A DNA stretch of 5,072 nt, taken from NCBI GenBank assembly GCA_002711495.1, contig PARM01000004.1:53022-58093 (forward strand), written 5' to 3'. A program made the translations under genes and the position numbers. Origin of the DNA: Gammaproteobacteria bacterium. Its GTDB lineage: Bacteria > Pseudomonadota > Gammaproteobacteria > Pseudomonadales > Azotimanducaceae. Positions 1 to 5,031 of the stretch are shown here, piece after piece (the first letter of the stretch is position 1; each line of letters opens with the position of its first letter). Under the pieces are notes generated by a model. It was not told the DNA's origin. It made no database searches and saw nothing but the letters and a program-made list of their open reading frames with translations.

Positions 1-1599
1 TCTTTTGTGTGTAACCTCAGAAAGCGGATTATTTTGATCCATGAACTGAGATAATTGAGCCGAGCCGAAGTACTCTTTTACCGCGGCTGCAACCGGCTTA
101 GCATTAATAAGGTCCTGCGGCAGGAGTCCTTCTGATTCGGCTAGGGACAGGCGCTCCCTTACTGCGCGCTCAACTCTAATGAGCCCTAATCGAAATGCAT
201 TTTCTGCCATCTCTCCAACCGATCTTACACGGCGGTTTCCCAAATGATCTATATCGTCAACATTGTCCTTCCCATTTCGGATATTGATCAGACATTTCAT
301 AACATCGATAATATCTTGATTGGAAAGCACTCCTTCACCTAGCTCTTCATCGCGTCCTAATCTCCTATTAAACTTCATACGGCCAACAGAGGAGAGGTCG
401 TATCGTTCTGAAGAGAAGAATAGATTAGTGAACAGATTTTCTGCTGCCTCCTTGGTTGGAGGCTCCCCTGGCCTCATCATTCTATAAATTTCCACAAGAG
501 CCTCGAGTCGGTTATTCGTAGAATCGACTTTTATTGTGTCAGATATGAAAGATCCGCAATCCAAATCATTGGTGTAGATAGTTTCAAAAGAGGTAATTCC
601 GAGATCTGAGATCTTATCTAAAATTTCTTCAGTGATCTCAGTGTTACATCCAACAACAACTTCTCCTGTTTCGGAATCTATCAGGTCCTTTGCCAAAACA
701 TGGCCACATACATAACCGGGCGGGCAGTTTAGTCTCGTCAATCCTGCCTTTTCCATTTCTCGGATGTGTCTCGCGGTTATTCTGCTTCCCTCTTCGACTA
801 TAACAACACCCTTCTTGTCACAAATATCGAATTGAGCGGTCTCTCCCCTGAGCCGCGTCGCAATCAGTTCTAGCTTATAAGCCTCGTCAGTGACCTCAAA
901 ACTGTCGGTTTCGAAGAACATTTCTAAGATTTCCTCCGCGGAATATCCCAGAGCTCTGAGCAATATAGTAGACGGTAACTTCCTTCTTCTGTCTATTCTT
1001 GCGTATAGGTTGTCTTTCGGATCAAACTCAAAATCTAACCAAGAGCCTCGCATCGGAATGACTCTAGCGGAGTATAGTAATTTACCTGAAGAATGAGTTT
1101 TTCCTTTATCATGATCAAAGAAGACCCCGGGCGATCTGTGCAACTGAGAGACGACAACCCTTTCGATCCCATTTATGACGAAGGTCCCGTTATCAGTCAT
1201 TAAAGGAATTTCACCCATATAAACTTCTTGCTCTTTTATATCCTTTACATCTTTGTTGCCTGATTCCTTATCGAATACCAAAAGTCGTACCGTTACCTTC
1301 AAAGGAACAGCATAAGTGACACTTCTCAACTGACACTCTTTAACATTAAACTGAGGCTTTCCCAATCTATAGCTAACATATTCCAAAGAAGCGTTGCCAG
1401 AATAACTCGTTATAGGAAAAACTGACTGGAAAGCGGCATGGAGGCCTTTCATCTCTCGCTCTGATGGCTCAACCTTGTCTTGAACAAATTCTTTGTAGGA
1501 CTCCACCTGTATTGCTAAAAGGTAGGGTATAGACATAACCTGGGGTAGTTTTCCGAAATCTTTTCGGATACGTTTCTTCTCTGTGTAAGAATAGGCCAT
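1..1599 (-). CDS. rpoB: RNA polymerase beta subunit, N-terminal 533 residues (3' end beyond the window)
   Basis: Beta subunit of DNA-dependent RNA polymerase; with beta' it forms the catalytic cleft. The reading frame is open from ATG at 1597-1599 to the window edge with no stop or frameshift, giving residues 1-533 of a protein that is about 1,340-1,360 residues in gammaproteobacteria. The N-terminus [17 protein letters not shown] is almost identical to E. coli. The block [11 protein letters not shown] follows near residue 160. The lineage-specific insert beta-SI1, known as a DksA/TraR contact in E. coli, spans roughly residues 230-350. The frame ends within rifampicin cluster I ([20 protein letters not shown], residues 514-533, equivalent to E. 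coli 509-528). The classic resistance positions present (equivalents of Q513, D516, S522, H526) are wild type; S531 lies outside. A strong GGAGG sits 5 nt before the ATG. The gene lies 82 nt behind rplL with a hairpin in the gap, and rpoC is expected beyond the window. Identity is certain. Confidence 0.99.
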   Translation of the reverse strand, partial: MAYSYTEKKRIRKDFGKLPQVMSIPYLLAIQVESYKEFVQDKVEPSEREMKGLHAAFQSVFPITSYSGNASLEYVSYRLGKPQFNVKECQLRSVTYAVPLKVTVRLLVFDKESGNKDVKDIKEQEVYMGEIPLMTDNGTFVINGIERVVVSQLHRSPGVFFDHDKGKTHSSGKLLYSARVIPMRGSWLDFEFDPKDNLYARIDRRRKLPSTILLRALGYSAEEILEMFFETDSFEVTDEAYKLELIATRLRGETAQFDICDKKGVVIVEEGSRITARHIREMEKAGLTRLNCPPGYVCGHVLAKDLIDSETGEVVVGCNTEITEEILDKISDLGITSFETIYTNDLDCGSFISDTIKVDSTNNRLEALVEIYRMMRPGEPPTKEAAENLFTNLFFSSERYDLSSVGRMKFNRRLGRDEELGEGVLSNQDIIDVMKCLINIRNGKDNVDDIDHLGNRRVRSVGEMAENAFRLGLIRVERAVRERLSLAESEGLLPQDLINAKPVAAAVKEYFGSAQLSQFMDQNNPLSEVTHKR

Positions 1600-1604
1600 C
1601 AATG

Positions 1605-1609
1605 CCTCC
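1605..1609 (-). promoter_or_regulatory. rpoB ribosome binding site
   Basis: GGAGG read on the minus strand, 5 nt before the rpoB ATG. It is the strongest Shine-Dalgarno match in the window and fixes the start that gives the conserved [10 protein letters not shown]-terminus. Confidence 0.85.
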
Positions 1610-1638
1610 AGCTAAATAGAAAATTTAATGTAAGTGCG

Positions 1639-1664
1639 AGGGAACCATGATCAAATGGTCCCCC
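1639..1664 (-). promoter_or_regulatory. rplL-rpoB intergenic hairpin (candidate attenuator or RNase III site)
   Basis: On the minus strand GGGGACCAT and ATGGTTCCC (+ strand 1655-1663 and 1640-1648) pair over 9 bp with one G-U wobble around the 6-nt loop TTGATC. One more G-U pair extends the stem to 1639/1664. No U-run follows; the next bases are CGCACTTACA, so it is not a standard intrinsic terminator. In E. coli the rplL-rpoB gap holds a partial attenuator and an RNase III cleavage site that lower rpoB expression relative to rplL. The position here suggests the same kind of role, which is inference. The rpoB ribosome binding site lies about 30 nt further on and is not sequestered. Confidence 0.55.
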
Positions 1665-1681
1665 AATTTTAAAGCAACCGT

Positions 1682-2065
1682 CTATTTCAGCTCTACAGAC
1701 GCACCCGCTTCTTCCAACTGTTTCTTCATGTCTTCGGCATCGTCTTTGGAAACACCTTCCTTCAAAGACGAAGGAGCCTCATCGACTAAAGCCTTAGCCT
1801 CTTTGAGACCCAACCCAGTAAGAGAACGAACCACTTTGATTGTATTTACCTTCTTTTCTCCGGCAGAGGTAAGAACGACCTCAAACTCATCCTTTTCCTC
1901 GACACCTGCCGCATCTTGGCTACCGGCACCCGCAACGGGAGCTGCAGCAACGGCCGCAGCAGCAGAAACCCCAAATTTCTCCTCCATTGCTTCAACAAGC
2001 TCCACAACATCCATGACGCTCATTTCTGCAACAGCATTTAAAATATCTTCTTTTGAAACTGACAT
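1682..2065 (-). CDS. rplL: 50S ribosomal protein L7/L12
   Basis: Stalk protein of the large ribosomal subunit. Dimers bind the C-terminal helix of L10 and recruit and stimulate EF-Tu, EF-G, IF2 and RF3. The 127-residue frame has the expected three parts: an N-terminal dimerisation and L10-binding domain (about residues 1-35, including [20 protein letters not shown]), an Ala/Gly-rich hinge (about 36-58), and the globular factor-binding domain (about 60-127) with IKVVR and TGLGLKEAK at residues 76-91 and [10 protein letters not shown] after them. By my alignment from memory the hinge is 6 residues longer than in the 121-residue E. coli protein, and the other two parts match in length. The ATG is preceded by AGGAG (2075-2079) with 9 nt spacing, and rplJ ends 24 nt upstream, so the two are co-transcribed. 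The stop is TAG, unusual for so highly expressed a gene. Confidence 0.99.
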   Translation of the reverse strand: MSVSKEDILNAVAEMSVMDVVELVEAMEEKFGVSAAAAVAAAPVAGAGSQDAAGVEEKDEFEVVLTSAGEKKVNTIKVVRSLTGLGLKEAKALVDEAPSSLKEGVSKDDAEDMKKQLEEAGASVELK

Positions 2066-2089
2066 ATATCTTTACTCCTAAATTTATTT

Positions 2090-2620
2090 TTAAGCGGCTT
2101 CCCTTTTTTGATCGCGCAAAGCAGCAAATATTCTAGTTACCTTTCCAGGGACCTCGTTTAAAGTTCTAACCATCTTAGTTGCAGGCGCATTCAAGACTGA
2201 CATTAAAAGAGCTAAAGCTTGGTCCCTAGTCGGCAACTTAGCTAGAACATCTATTTGGTCAGCAGACAACAGCTTGCCGCCTACGGCCAGCGCCTTTATT
2301 TCGAAAGCCTCGTTTTCTTTGGCAAATTCCTTGAAAATCCTGGCGCCTGCGCCTGGGTCTTCGATCGAAAATGCAAGAATATTTGGTCCCAATAAAGCGT
2401 CCGACAAACAAGCAAAATCGGTTCCTTCAAAAGCTCTTTTCGCGAGGGTGTTTCTTATAACCCTCACATAGACCCCGGCTTCCCGAGCTTGCTTTCGCAA
2501 TGCTGTCATTTTTTCGACAGAGACACCCCTATAGTCAGCCATTACGGCGGAAAGAGATTCTTCTGCTGTCTTGTTGACCTCCGCCACAATCGCCTTTTTT
2601 TCTTTTAGTCCAATCGGCAC
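2090..2620 (-). CDS. rplJ: 50S ribosomal protein L10
   Basis: L10 binds 23S rRNA at the base of the stalk and carries L12 dimers on its long C-terminal helix. The L10-L12 complex also represses its own mRNA in E. coli. The 176-residue protein shows the conserved start region ([13 protein letters not shown]), [16 protein letters not shown] at about residues 29-43, the rRNA-binding segment [13 protein letters not shown] at 52-64, and a C-terminal helix (about 140-170) containing [21 protein letters not shown]. It is about 11 residues longer than E. coli L10, with the extra length in the C-terminal region, as in several other gammaproteobacteria. The start is GTG at 2618-2620, chosen because AAGGAG lies 9 nt upstream and the N-terminus lines up with known L10 proteins; there is no in-frame ATG nearby. 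The stop is TAA, 24 nt before rplL. A structured leader precedes it. Confidence 0.98.
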   Translation of the reverse strand: MPIGLKEKKAIVAEVNKTAEESLSAVMADYRGVSVEKMTALRKQAREAGVYVRVIRNTLAKRAFEGTDFACLSDALLGPNILAFSIEDPGAGARIFKEFAKENEAFEIKALAVGGKLLSADQIDVLAKLPTRDQALALLMSVLNAPATKMVRTLNEVPGKVTRIFAALRDQKREAA

Positions 2621-2629
2621 AATTTTGCA

Positions 2630-2635
2630 CTCCTT
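2630..2635 (-). promoter_or_regulatory. rplJ ribosome binding site for a GTG start
   Basis: AAGGAG on the minus strand, 9 nt before the GTG at 2618-2620. It decides the rplJ start, since the in-frame codon just before GTG is ATT and no in-frame ATG is available at a sensible distance. Confidence 0.8.
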
Positions 2636-2648
2636 GTCCGTTAGTATA

Positions 2649-2679
2649 GCCGCGCGAAGAGCTTAACTCCTCTGGCGGC
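2649..2679 (-). promoter_or_regulatory. Stable hairpin just upstream of the rplJ ribosome binding site
   Basis: The minus-strand sequence folds into a two-part stem. GCCGC (2675-2679) pairs with GCGGC (2649-2653), then comes a 2x2 internal loop, and GAGGAG (2667-2672) pairs with CTCTTC (2656-2661) with one G-U around the loop TTAAG. It sits between the L10-binding element and the AAGGAG of rplJ, 13 nt before that site. It has no following U-run, so it is not a terminator. The GAGGAG strand resembles a Shine-Dalgarno sequence that is kept paired. A role in presenting or blocking the rplJ start is inference. Confidence 0.5.
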
Positions 2680-2690
2680 AGAAACACGGC

Positions 2691-2712
2691 AAAAGATTCA
2701 ATGTTTTGAATC
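2691..2712 (-). terminator. Weak terminator-like hairpin after the L10 leader (candidate attenuator)
   Basis: GATTCAA and TTGAATC (+ strand 2706-2712 and 2695-2701) form a perfect 7-bp stem with loop AACA, directly followed by UUUU on the minus strand. The stem has only two G-C pairs and the U-run is short, so any termination would be partial. Its place immediately after the L10-binding fold recalls the terminators that follow L10 leaders in Firmicutes, while in E. coli control is mainly translational. It may be only a spacer hairpin. Confidence 0.35.
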
Positions 2713-2770
2713 GGGTTACCGTCTGCGCAGGTTTTTTAACCCCATTGAGGACCTGCGGTCTTTGACGAGC
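2713..2770 (-). promoter_or_regulatory. L10 leader: binding site for the L10-L12 complex
   Basis: This is the autoregulatory RNA element ahead of rplJ. Read on the minus strand, the segment AAAGACCGCAGG and the later CCTGCGCAGACGGT match the conserved halves of the L10 leader family as I recall it from E. coli. CGCAGG (2752-2757) pairs perfectly with CCTGCG (2726-2731). CGTC (2764-2767) pairs with GACG (2720-2723) as the basal stem. The unpaired AAAGAC and CAGA between the stems form the expected kink-turn-like junction. Inside the upper stem CCTC and GGGG (2747-2750, 2740-2743) can form a small apical hairpin. Bound L10-L12 would repress translation of rplJ and, by coupling, rplL. Identification rests on sequence, fold and position and is strong; the mode of control here is inferred from E. 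coli. Confidence 0.85.
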
Positions 2771-2774
2771 CCAA

Positions 2775-2803
2775 ACAATAGTTCGGTGCCCCAAAGCTTT
2801 TAA
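2775..2803 (-). promoter_or_regulatory. Weak sigma-70-like promoter candidate for rplJL-rpoB
   Basis: On the minus strand TTAAAA (2798-2803) and TATTGT (2775-2780) are separated by 17 nt. Each matches its consensus hexamer at 4 of 6 positions. Transcription would start around 2767-2770, right at the 5' edge of the L10 leader. E. coli has a promoter (PL10) in the equivalent rplA-rplJ gap, which supports the position, but the sequence match alone is poor. Confidence 0.3.
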
Positions 2804-2804
2804 T

Positions 2805-3500
2805 TCAAATGTCAAGTGAAGACTGATCTATTTGCAATCCTGCACCCATCGTTGTCGAGAGAACGATTTTCTTTAGATACGTGCCCTTTGAAGAAGCGGG
2901 CTTAGATTTTTTCAAATCCGCAATAAGACCCTCTAAGTTTTGTTTTAAAGACTGCGCATCGAAGCCTACCTTGCCAATACCTCCATGGACAATTCCGTTT
3001 TTGTCTGTTCGGTACATTACCTGACCCGCTTTTGCATTTGATACCGCTTCTGCAATGTCTTGGGTTACGGTTCCTAACCGAGGATTTGGCATCAAACCTC
3101 TCGGTCCCAGAATTTGTCCCAGCTGACCAACTATTCTCATAGAATCTGGGGTAGCAATAACTAAGTCAAAATTTAGTTCCCCATTTTTTATATCTTCGGC
3201 TAGATCTTCCATACCAACGATATCTGCTCCAGCGTCCTTTGCTTGATTCGCCTTCTCTCCCTGAGCGAACACCGCCACTCTTACAGATTTCCCTGTCCCG
3301 TTTGGAAGAACAGTTGCTCCTCGAACCACTTGATCCGATTTTTTCGGATCGACACCTAGGTTTATGCTTATGTCGTATGACTCTTTGAACTTTTCTGAGG
3401 AAAGCTCTTCTAAGATCGTTACAGCTTCAGCAATCGAATAGTGCTTGCCCGGAACCACTCTACCTGCAATAGCTTGGGCTTTTTTGCTTAATTTTTTCAT
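2805..3500 (-). CDS. rplA: 50S ribosomal protein L1
   Basis: L1 forms the mobile L1 stalk that helps release deacylated tRNA from the E site. In E. coli it represses the rplK-rplA mRNA by binding a copy of its rRNA site. The protein is 231 residues, the usual length. Domain I is formed by the two ends (about 1-67 and 160-231) and domain II by the middle. The hallmark GPRGLMPNP is at residues 132-140, and the C-terminal RNA-binding signature STTMGAG starts at residue 215; an N-terminal Phe (F38, in EKFKES) also matches the RNA-contacting position. The ATG at 3498-3500 shares its first base with the last base of the rplK TAA stop (TAATG), and a GAGGG lies 9 nt upstream inside rplK. This predicts strict translational coupling. 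The stop is TGA, followed by the 184-nt leader region of rplJ. Confidence 0.99.
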   Translation of the reverse strand: MKKLSKKAQAIAGRVVPGKHYSIAEAVTILEELSSEKFKESYDISINLGVDPKKSDQVVRGATVLPNGTGKSVRVAVFAQGEKANQAKDAGADIVGMEDLAEDIKNGELNFDLVIATPDSMRIVGQLGQILGPRGLMPNPRLGTVTQDIAEAVSNAKAGQVMYRTDKNGIVHGGIGKVGFDAQSLKQNLEGLIADLKKSKPASSKGTYLKKIVLSTTMGAGLQIDQSSLDI

Positions 3501-3934
3501 TATTTAATGCCCTCTGTCTCTATCCCTGCTGCTCTGGCGCTTCCCGCTATGGTTCTTACTGCCGCATCCATGTCCTTCGCAGTAAGGTCGGGCATTTTCG
3601 CTAAAGCTATCTCCTCAAGCTGCTTCCTGCTTACCGAACCAACCTTGTTCACGTGAGGCTCGGCACTACCCTTATCTATATTCGCCGCCTTCTTGAGAAG
3701 AATGGAAGCAGGAGGGGTTTTTCTGATAAATGTAAAGCTTTTGTCACTAAACACGGTAATTACGACCGGCACTGGCATCCCAGGCTCTAGAGACTGTGTT
3801 TCAGCATTGAATGCCTTACAGAATTCCATGATATTTACACCATGTTGGCCAAGCGCCGGGCCAACGGGAGGACTGGGATTGGCTTGGCCCGCAGGGACTT
3901 GAAGTTTGATGTATGAATCTATTGTCTTTGCCAA
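3500..3934 (-). CDS. rplK: 50S ribosomal protein L11
   Basis: L11 binds the GTPase-associated centre of 23S rRNA together with L10, takes part in factor function and is needed for RelA-dependent stringent response. The 144-residue frame carries the N-terminal domain with the proline-rich [24 protein letters not shown] (about 19-42), including P23 and P26, positions tied to thiostrepton/micrococcin action. It also carries the rRNA-binding C-terminal domain (about 70-140) with [18 protein letters not shown]. The start is TTG at 3932-3934. No in-frame ATG or GTG lies near, AAGGAG is 6 nt upstream, and the conserved [16 protein letters not shown] requires this position. The stop TAA overlaps the rplA ATG by one base. 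The 76-nt gap to nusG holds a candidate L1-binding hairpin. The protein is 2 residues longer than in E. coli, with an altered C-terminal tail. Confidence 0.99.
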   Translation of the reverse strand: MAKTIDSYIKLQVPAGQANPSPPVGPALGQHGVNIMEFCKAFNAETQSLEPGMPVPVVITVFSDKSFTFIRKTPPASILLKKAANIDKGSAEPHVNKVGSVSRKQLEEIALAKMPDLTAKDMDAAVRTIAGSARAAGIETEGIK

Positions 3935-3940
3935 TGGTCT

Positions 3941-3946
3941 CTCCTT
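3941..3946 (-). promoter_or_regulatory. rplK ribosome binding site for a TTG start
   Basis: AAGGAG on the minus strand, 6 nt before the TTG at 3932-3934. This near-perfect site at ideal spacing supports the rare start codon. It directly follows the CCC strand of the candidate L1 operator, so folding of that hairpin could hide it. Confidence 0.85.
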
Positions 3947-3977
3947 GGGTACAATGCACGAATTCCAGGTGCTCCCC
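3947..3977 (-). promoter_or_regulatory. Candidate L1-binding operator in the rplK leader
   Basis: Read on the minus strand the leader has GGGGA, a GCAC/GTGC stem (3969-3972 with 3956-3959) around a 9-nt loop, then ATTGTA and CCC (3947-3949). GGG can pair with CCC, leaving a strongly asymmetric internal loop (about 1-2 nt against 6 nt) between the two short helices. L1-binding sites in 23S rRNA and in L11-operon mRNAs have this design, with GGGAG on one strand and an A-rich loop before ACCC on the other. The structure abuts the AAGGAG of rplK, where a repressor would block initiation. Identity is inferred from position and shape and not proven. Confidence 0.45.
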
Positions 3978-4010
3978 TATTATTCAACGAAAAATTTCTT
4001 CTACTCTTTT

Positions 4011-4544
4011 TCAACCCTTTTCAACTTGGCCGAAATCTAATTCGACAGGCGTGGACCTTCCAAAAATTGTTACTGCGACATGAAGCCGATTTTTCTCGTA
4101 GTTAACCTCTTCCACCACTCCGTTAAAGTCATTGAAGGGGCCGTCAATGACTCTCACAAGCTCGCCAGGCTCGAACATAGTCTTGGGCGTAACATTCTGA
4201 GTTCCAACCTGAACCCTGCGGAGGATCGCCTCCGCCTCCGCGTCGCTAATTGGTGCAGGCTCATCTGCTTTACCTCCAATGAACCCCATGACGCGCGGCG
4301 TTTCTTTTACCAAATGCCAAGAGTCATCATCTAAATCCATCTCAACAAGAACATACCCGGGAAAAAATTTCCGCTCGCTTCTTCGCTTTTTTCCAGCACG
4401 CATTTCTACGACCTCTTCGGCTGGTACGAGAATTTCGCCAAACTTCTCTTTTAAACCAGAAAGAGATATTCGTTCTTGCAAAGCCTTCATGACTTGTTTT
4501 TCGTAACCGGAATAAGCATGCACAACATACCAGCGTTTTGACAA
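4011..4544 (-). CDS. nusG: Transcription termination/antitermination factor NusG
   Basis: NusG binds the clamp of RNA polymerase through its N-terminal domain, suppresses pausing, and uses its C-terminal KOW domain to contact either Rho or ribosomal protein S10. The 177-residue protein has the NGN domain (about 3-115) with [28 protein letters not shown] at 57-69 and RVMGFIGG at 84-91. The KOW domain (about 125-177) follows, with [21 protein letters not shown] at 127-147 and [13 protein letters not shown]161 is the equivalent of the E. coli S10/Rho-contact residue F165. The start is TTG at 4542-4544; GGAG lies 6 nt upstream and an in-frame stop (the secE TAG) lies just before, so no earlier start is possible. 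The gene follows secE by 9 nt in the same frame. The stop is TGA. Confidence 0.99.
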   Translation of the reverse strand: MSKRWYVVHAYSGYEKQVMKALQERISLSGLKEKFGEILVPAEEVVEMRAGKKRRSERKFFPGYVLVEMDLDDDSWHLVKETPRVMGFIGGKADEPAPISDAEAEAILRRVQVGTQNVTPKTMFEPGELVRVIDGPFNDFNGVVEEVNYEKNRLHVAVTIFGRSTPVELDFGQVEKG

Positions 4545-4550
4545 AGTTTT

Positions 4551-4556
4551 CTCCTA
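4551..4556 (-). promoter_or_regulatory. nusG ribosome binding site overlapping the secE stop codon
   Basis: TAGGAG on the minus strand combines the secE amber stop (4554-4556) with the nusG Shine-Dalgarno. Six nucleotides (AAAACT) separate GGAG from the TTG start. A ribosome ending secE sits on the nusG initiation site, so the pair is probably coupled. Confidence 0.85.
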
Positions 4557-4919
4557 ACCTATGGTCCCTGAAAGACCCCAGCTTAAAAGAGCGTCTAGAA
4601 TCCAAAGGATAAGTCCTACAAAAAGGACAATTCCAACCACCATTAACGTTGTCTGCCCAGTTTCCTGAGACGTAGGCCATACAACCTTGCGTATTTCTAC
4701 TCTGGCTTCTTTAAGCAAGTTCCAAGCGAGTAAACCTTTCTCTGTCGTCAGAGCAATCGCTATAATAACCGCAAAAATGACAACGCCGATAAGCGCTCTG
4801 TATAGCGGCTCGACTGCCGAATAGTAGGCATTGCCATATATCCCGCCGCTGAGGACTGAGAAAGCCAAGACCCACTTCGCAACATCGAAATTAAGTTTCT
4901 CTTCTGCTCTATTGTTCAT
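4554..4919 (-). CDS. secE: Preprotein translocase subunit SecE
   Basis: SecE is the essential clamp around SecY in the inner-membrane SecYEG channel. The 121-residue protein has the three-helix proteobacterial form. Membrane segments are at about 14-33, 39-59 and 90-114. An amphipathic cytoplasmic helix at about 63-80 leads into the conserved RKVVWPTSQET (77-87), the SecE signature. The ATG at 4917-4919 is chosen because it is preceded by AAGGGA at normal distance and gives an E. coli-like length (127 residues). The frame stays open upstream to a TTG at 4998-5000, but that part lies over the tRNA-Trp gene and is not coding. The gene starts 20 nt after the tRNA and ends in TAG, which overlaps the nusG ribosome binding site. 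Confidence 0.98.
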   Translation of the reverse strand: MNNRAEEKLNFDVAKWVLAFSVLSGGIYGNAYYSAVEPLYRALIGVVIFAVIIAIALTTEKGLLAWNLLKEARVEIRKVVWPTSQETGQTTLMVVGIVLFVGLILWILDALLSWGLSGTIG

Positions 4920-4939
4920 CGTTCCCTTACCAGCGGATT

Positions 4940-5015
4940 TGGCAGGCCAGGAGGGAATCGAACCCCCAACCTGCGGTTTTGGAGACCGCCGCTCTGCCAA
5001 TTGAGCTACTGGCCT
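4940..5015 (-). tRNA. tRNA-Trp (anticodon CCA)
   Basis: A complete 76-nt cloverleaf. The acceptor strands AGGCCAG and CTGGCCT pair over 7 bp. The D arm is GCTC/GAGC, the anticodon stem GCGGT/ACCGC carries loop CTCCAAA with anticodon CCA, and the T arm GGGGG/CCCTC (one G-U) has loop TTCGATT. The discriminator is G73, typical for tRNA-Trp, and the 3' CCA is encoded. It lies 16 nt after tuf and 20 nt before secE with no terminator on either side, so it is probably cut out of a tuf-tRNA-secE transcript. The same order occurs in Pseudomonas, as I recall. Confidence 0.98.
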
Positions 5016-5031
5016 ACTTCTCCACGACTCG

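Noticed and set aside
1..60. Rifampicin-resistance substitutions in cluster I
   Set aside because: The visible cluster I residues (equivalents of S512, Q513, D516, H526) are the sensitive type. The only change from E. coli near them is a conservative Ile to Val at the equivalent of 524.
890..1096. Short plus-strand open frame inside rpoB
   Set aside because: It is antisense to conserved rpoB codons, with no ribosome binding site and no recognisable protein.
1..1599. Possible frameshift or break in rpoB, since it is only partly in the window
   Set aside because: Codon-by-codon translation from 1599 to 1 is uninterrupted and aligns with E. coli RpoB throughout; it is simply cut by the window edge.
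1647..2081. Open frame of 144 codons on the plus strand, antisense to rplL
   Set aside because: It is the mirror of rplL's Ala/Lys/Glu-rich codons, is Ser/Thr/Ala-rich with no recognisable domain, and starts inside the intergenic hairpin with no ribosome binding site.
2810..2815. Perfect TTGACA on the minus strand at the end of rplA
   Set aside because: At 15-18 nt downstream there is only GGGGCA-like sequence and no -10 element, so it cannot be paired into a sigma-70 promoter.
3978..3990. AATAAT upstream of rplK as a -10 element
   Set aside because: It matches 5 of 6 bases, but no -35-like hexamer lies 15-19 nt upstream. The nearest TTGAAA is 24 nt away.
4342..4680. 112-codon minus-strand frame overlapping both secE and nusG
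   Set aside because: It is an out-of-frame reading of two certain genes, with Cys/Trp/Arg-rich composition and no known domain.
4920..5000. Upstream extension of secE to a TTG at 4998-5000
   Set aside because: It lies almost entirely over the tRNA-Trp gene. The ATG at 4917-4919 has a ribosome binding site and gives the normal SecE length.
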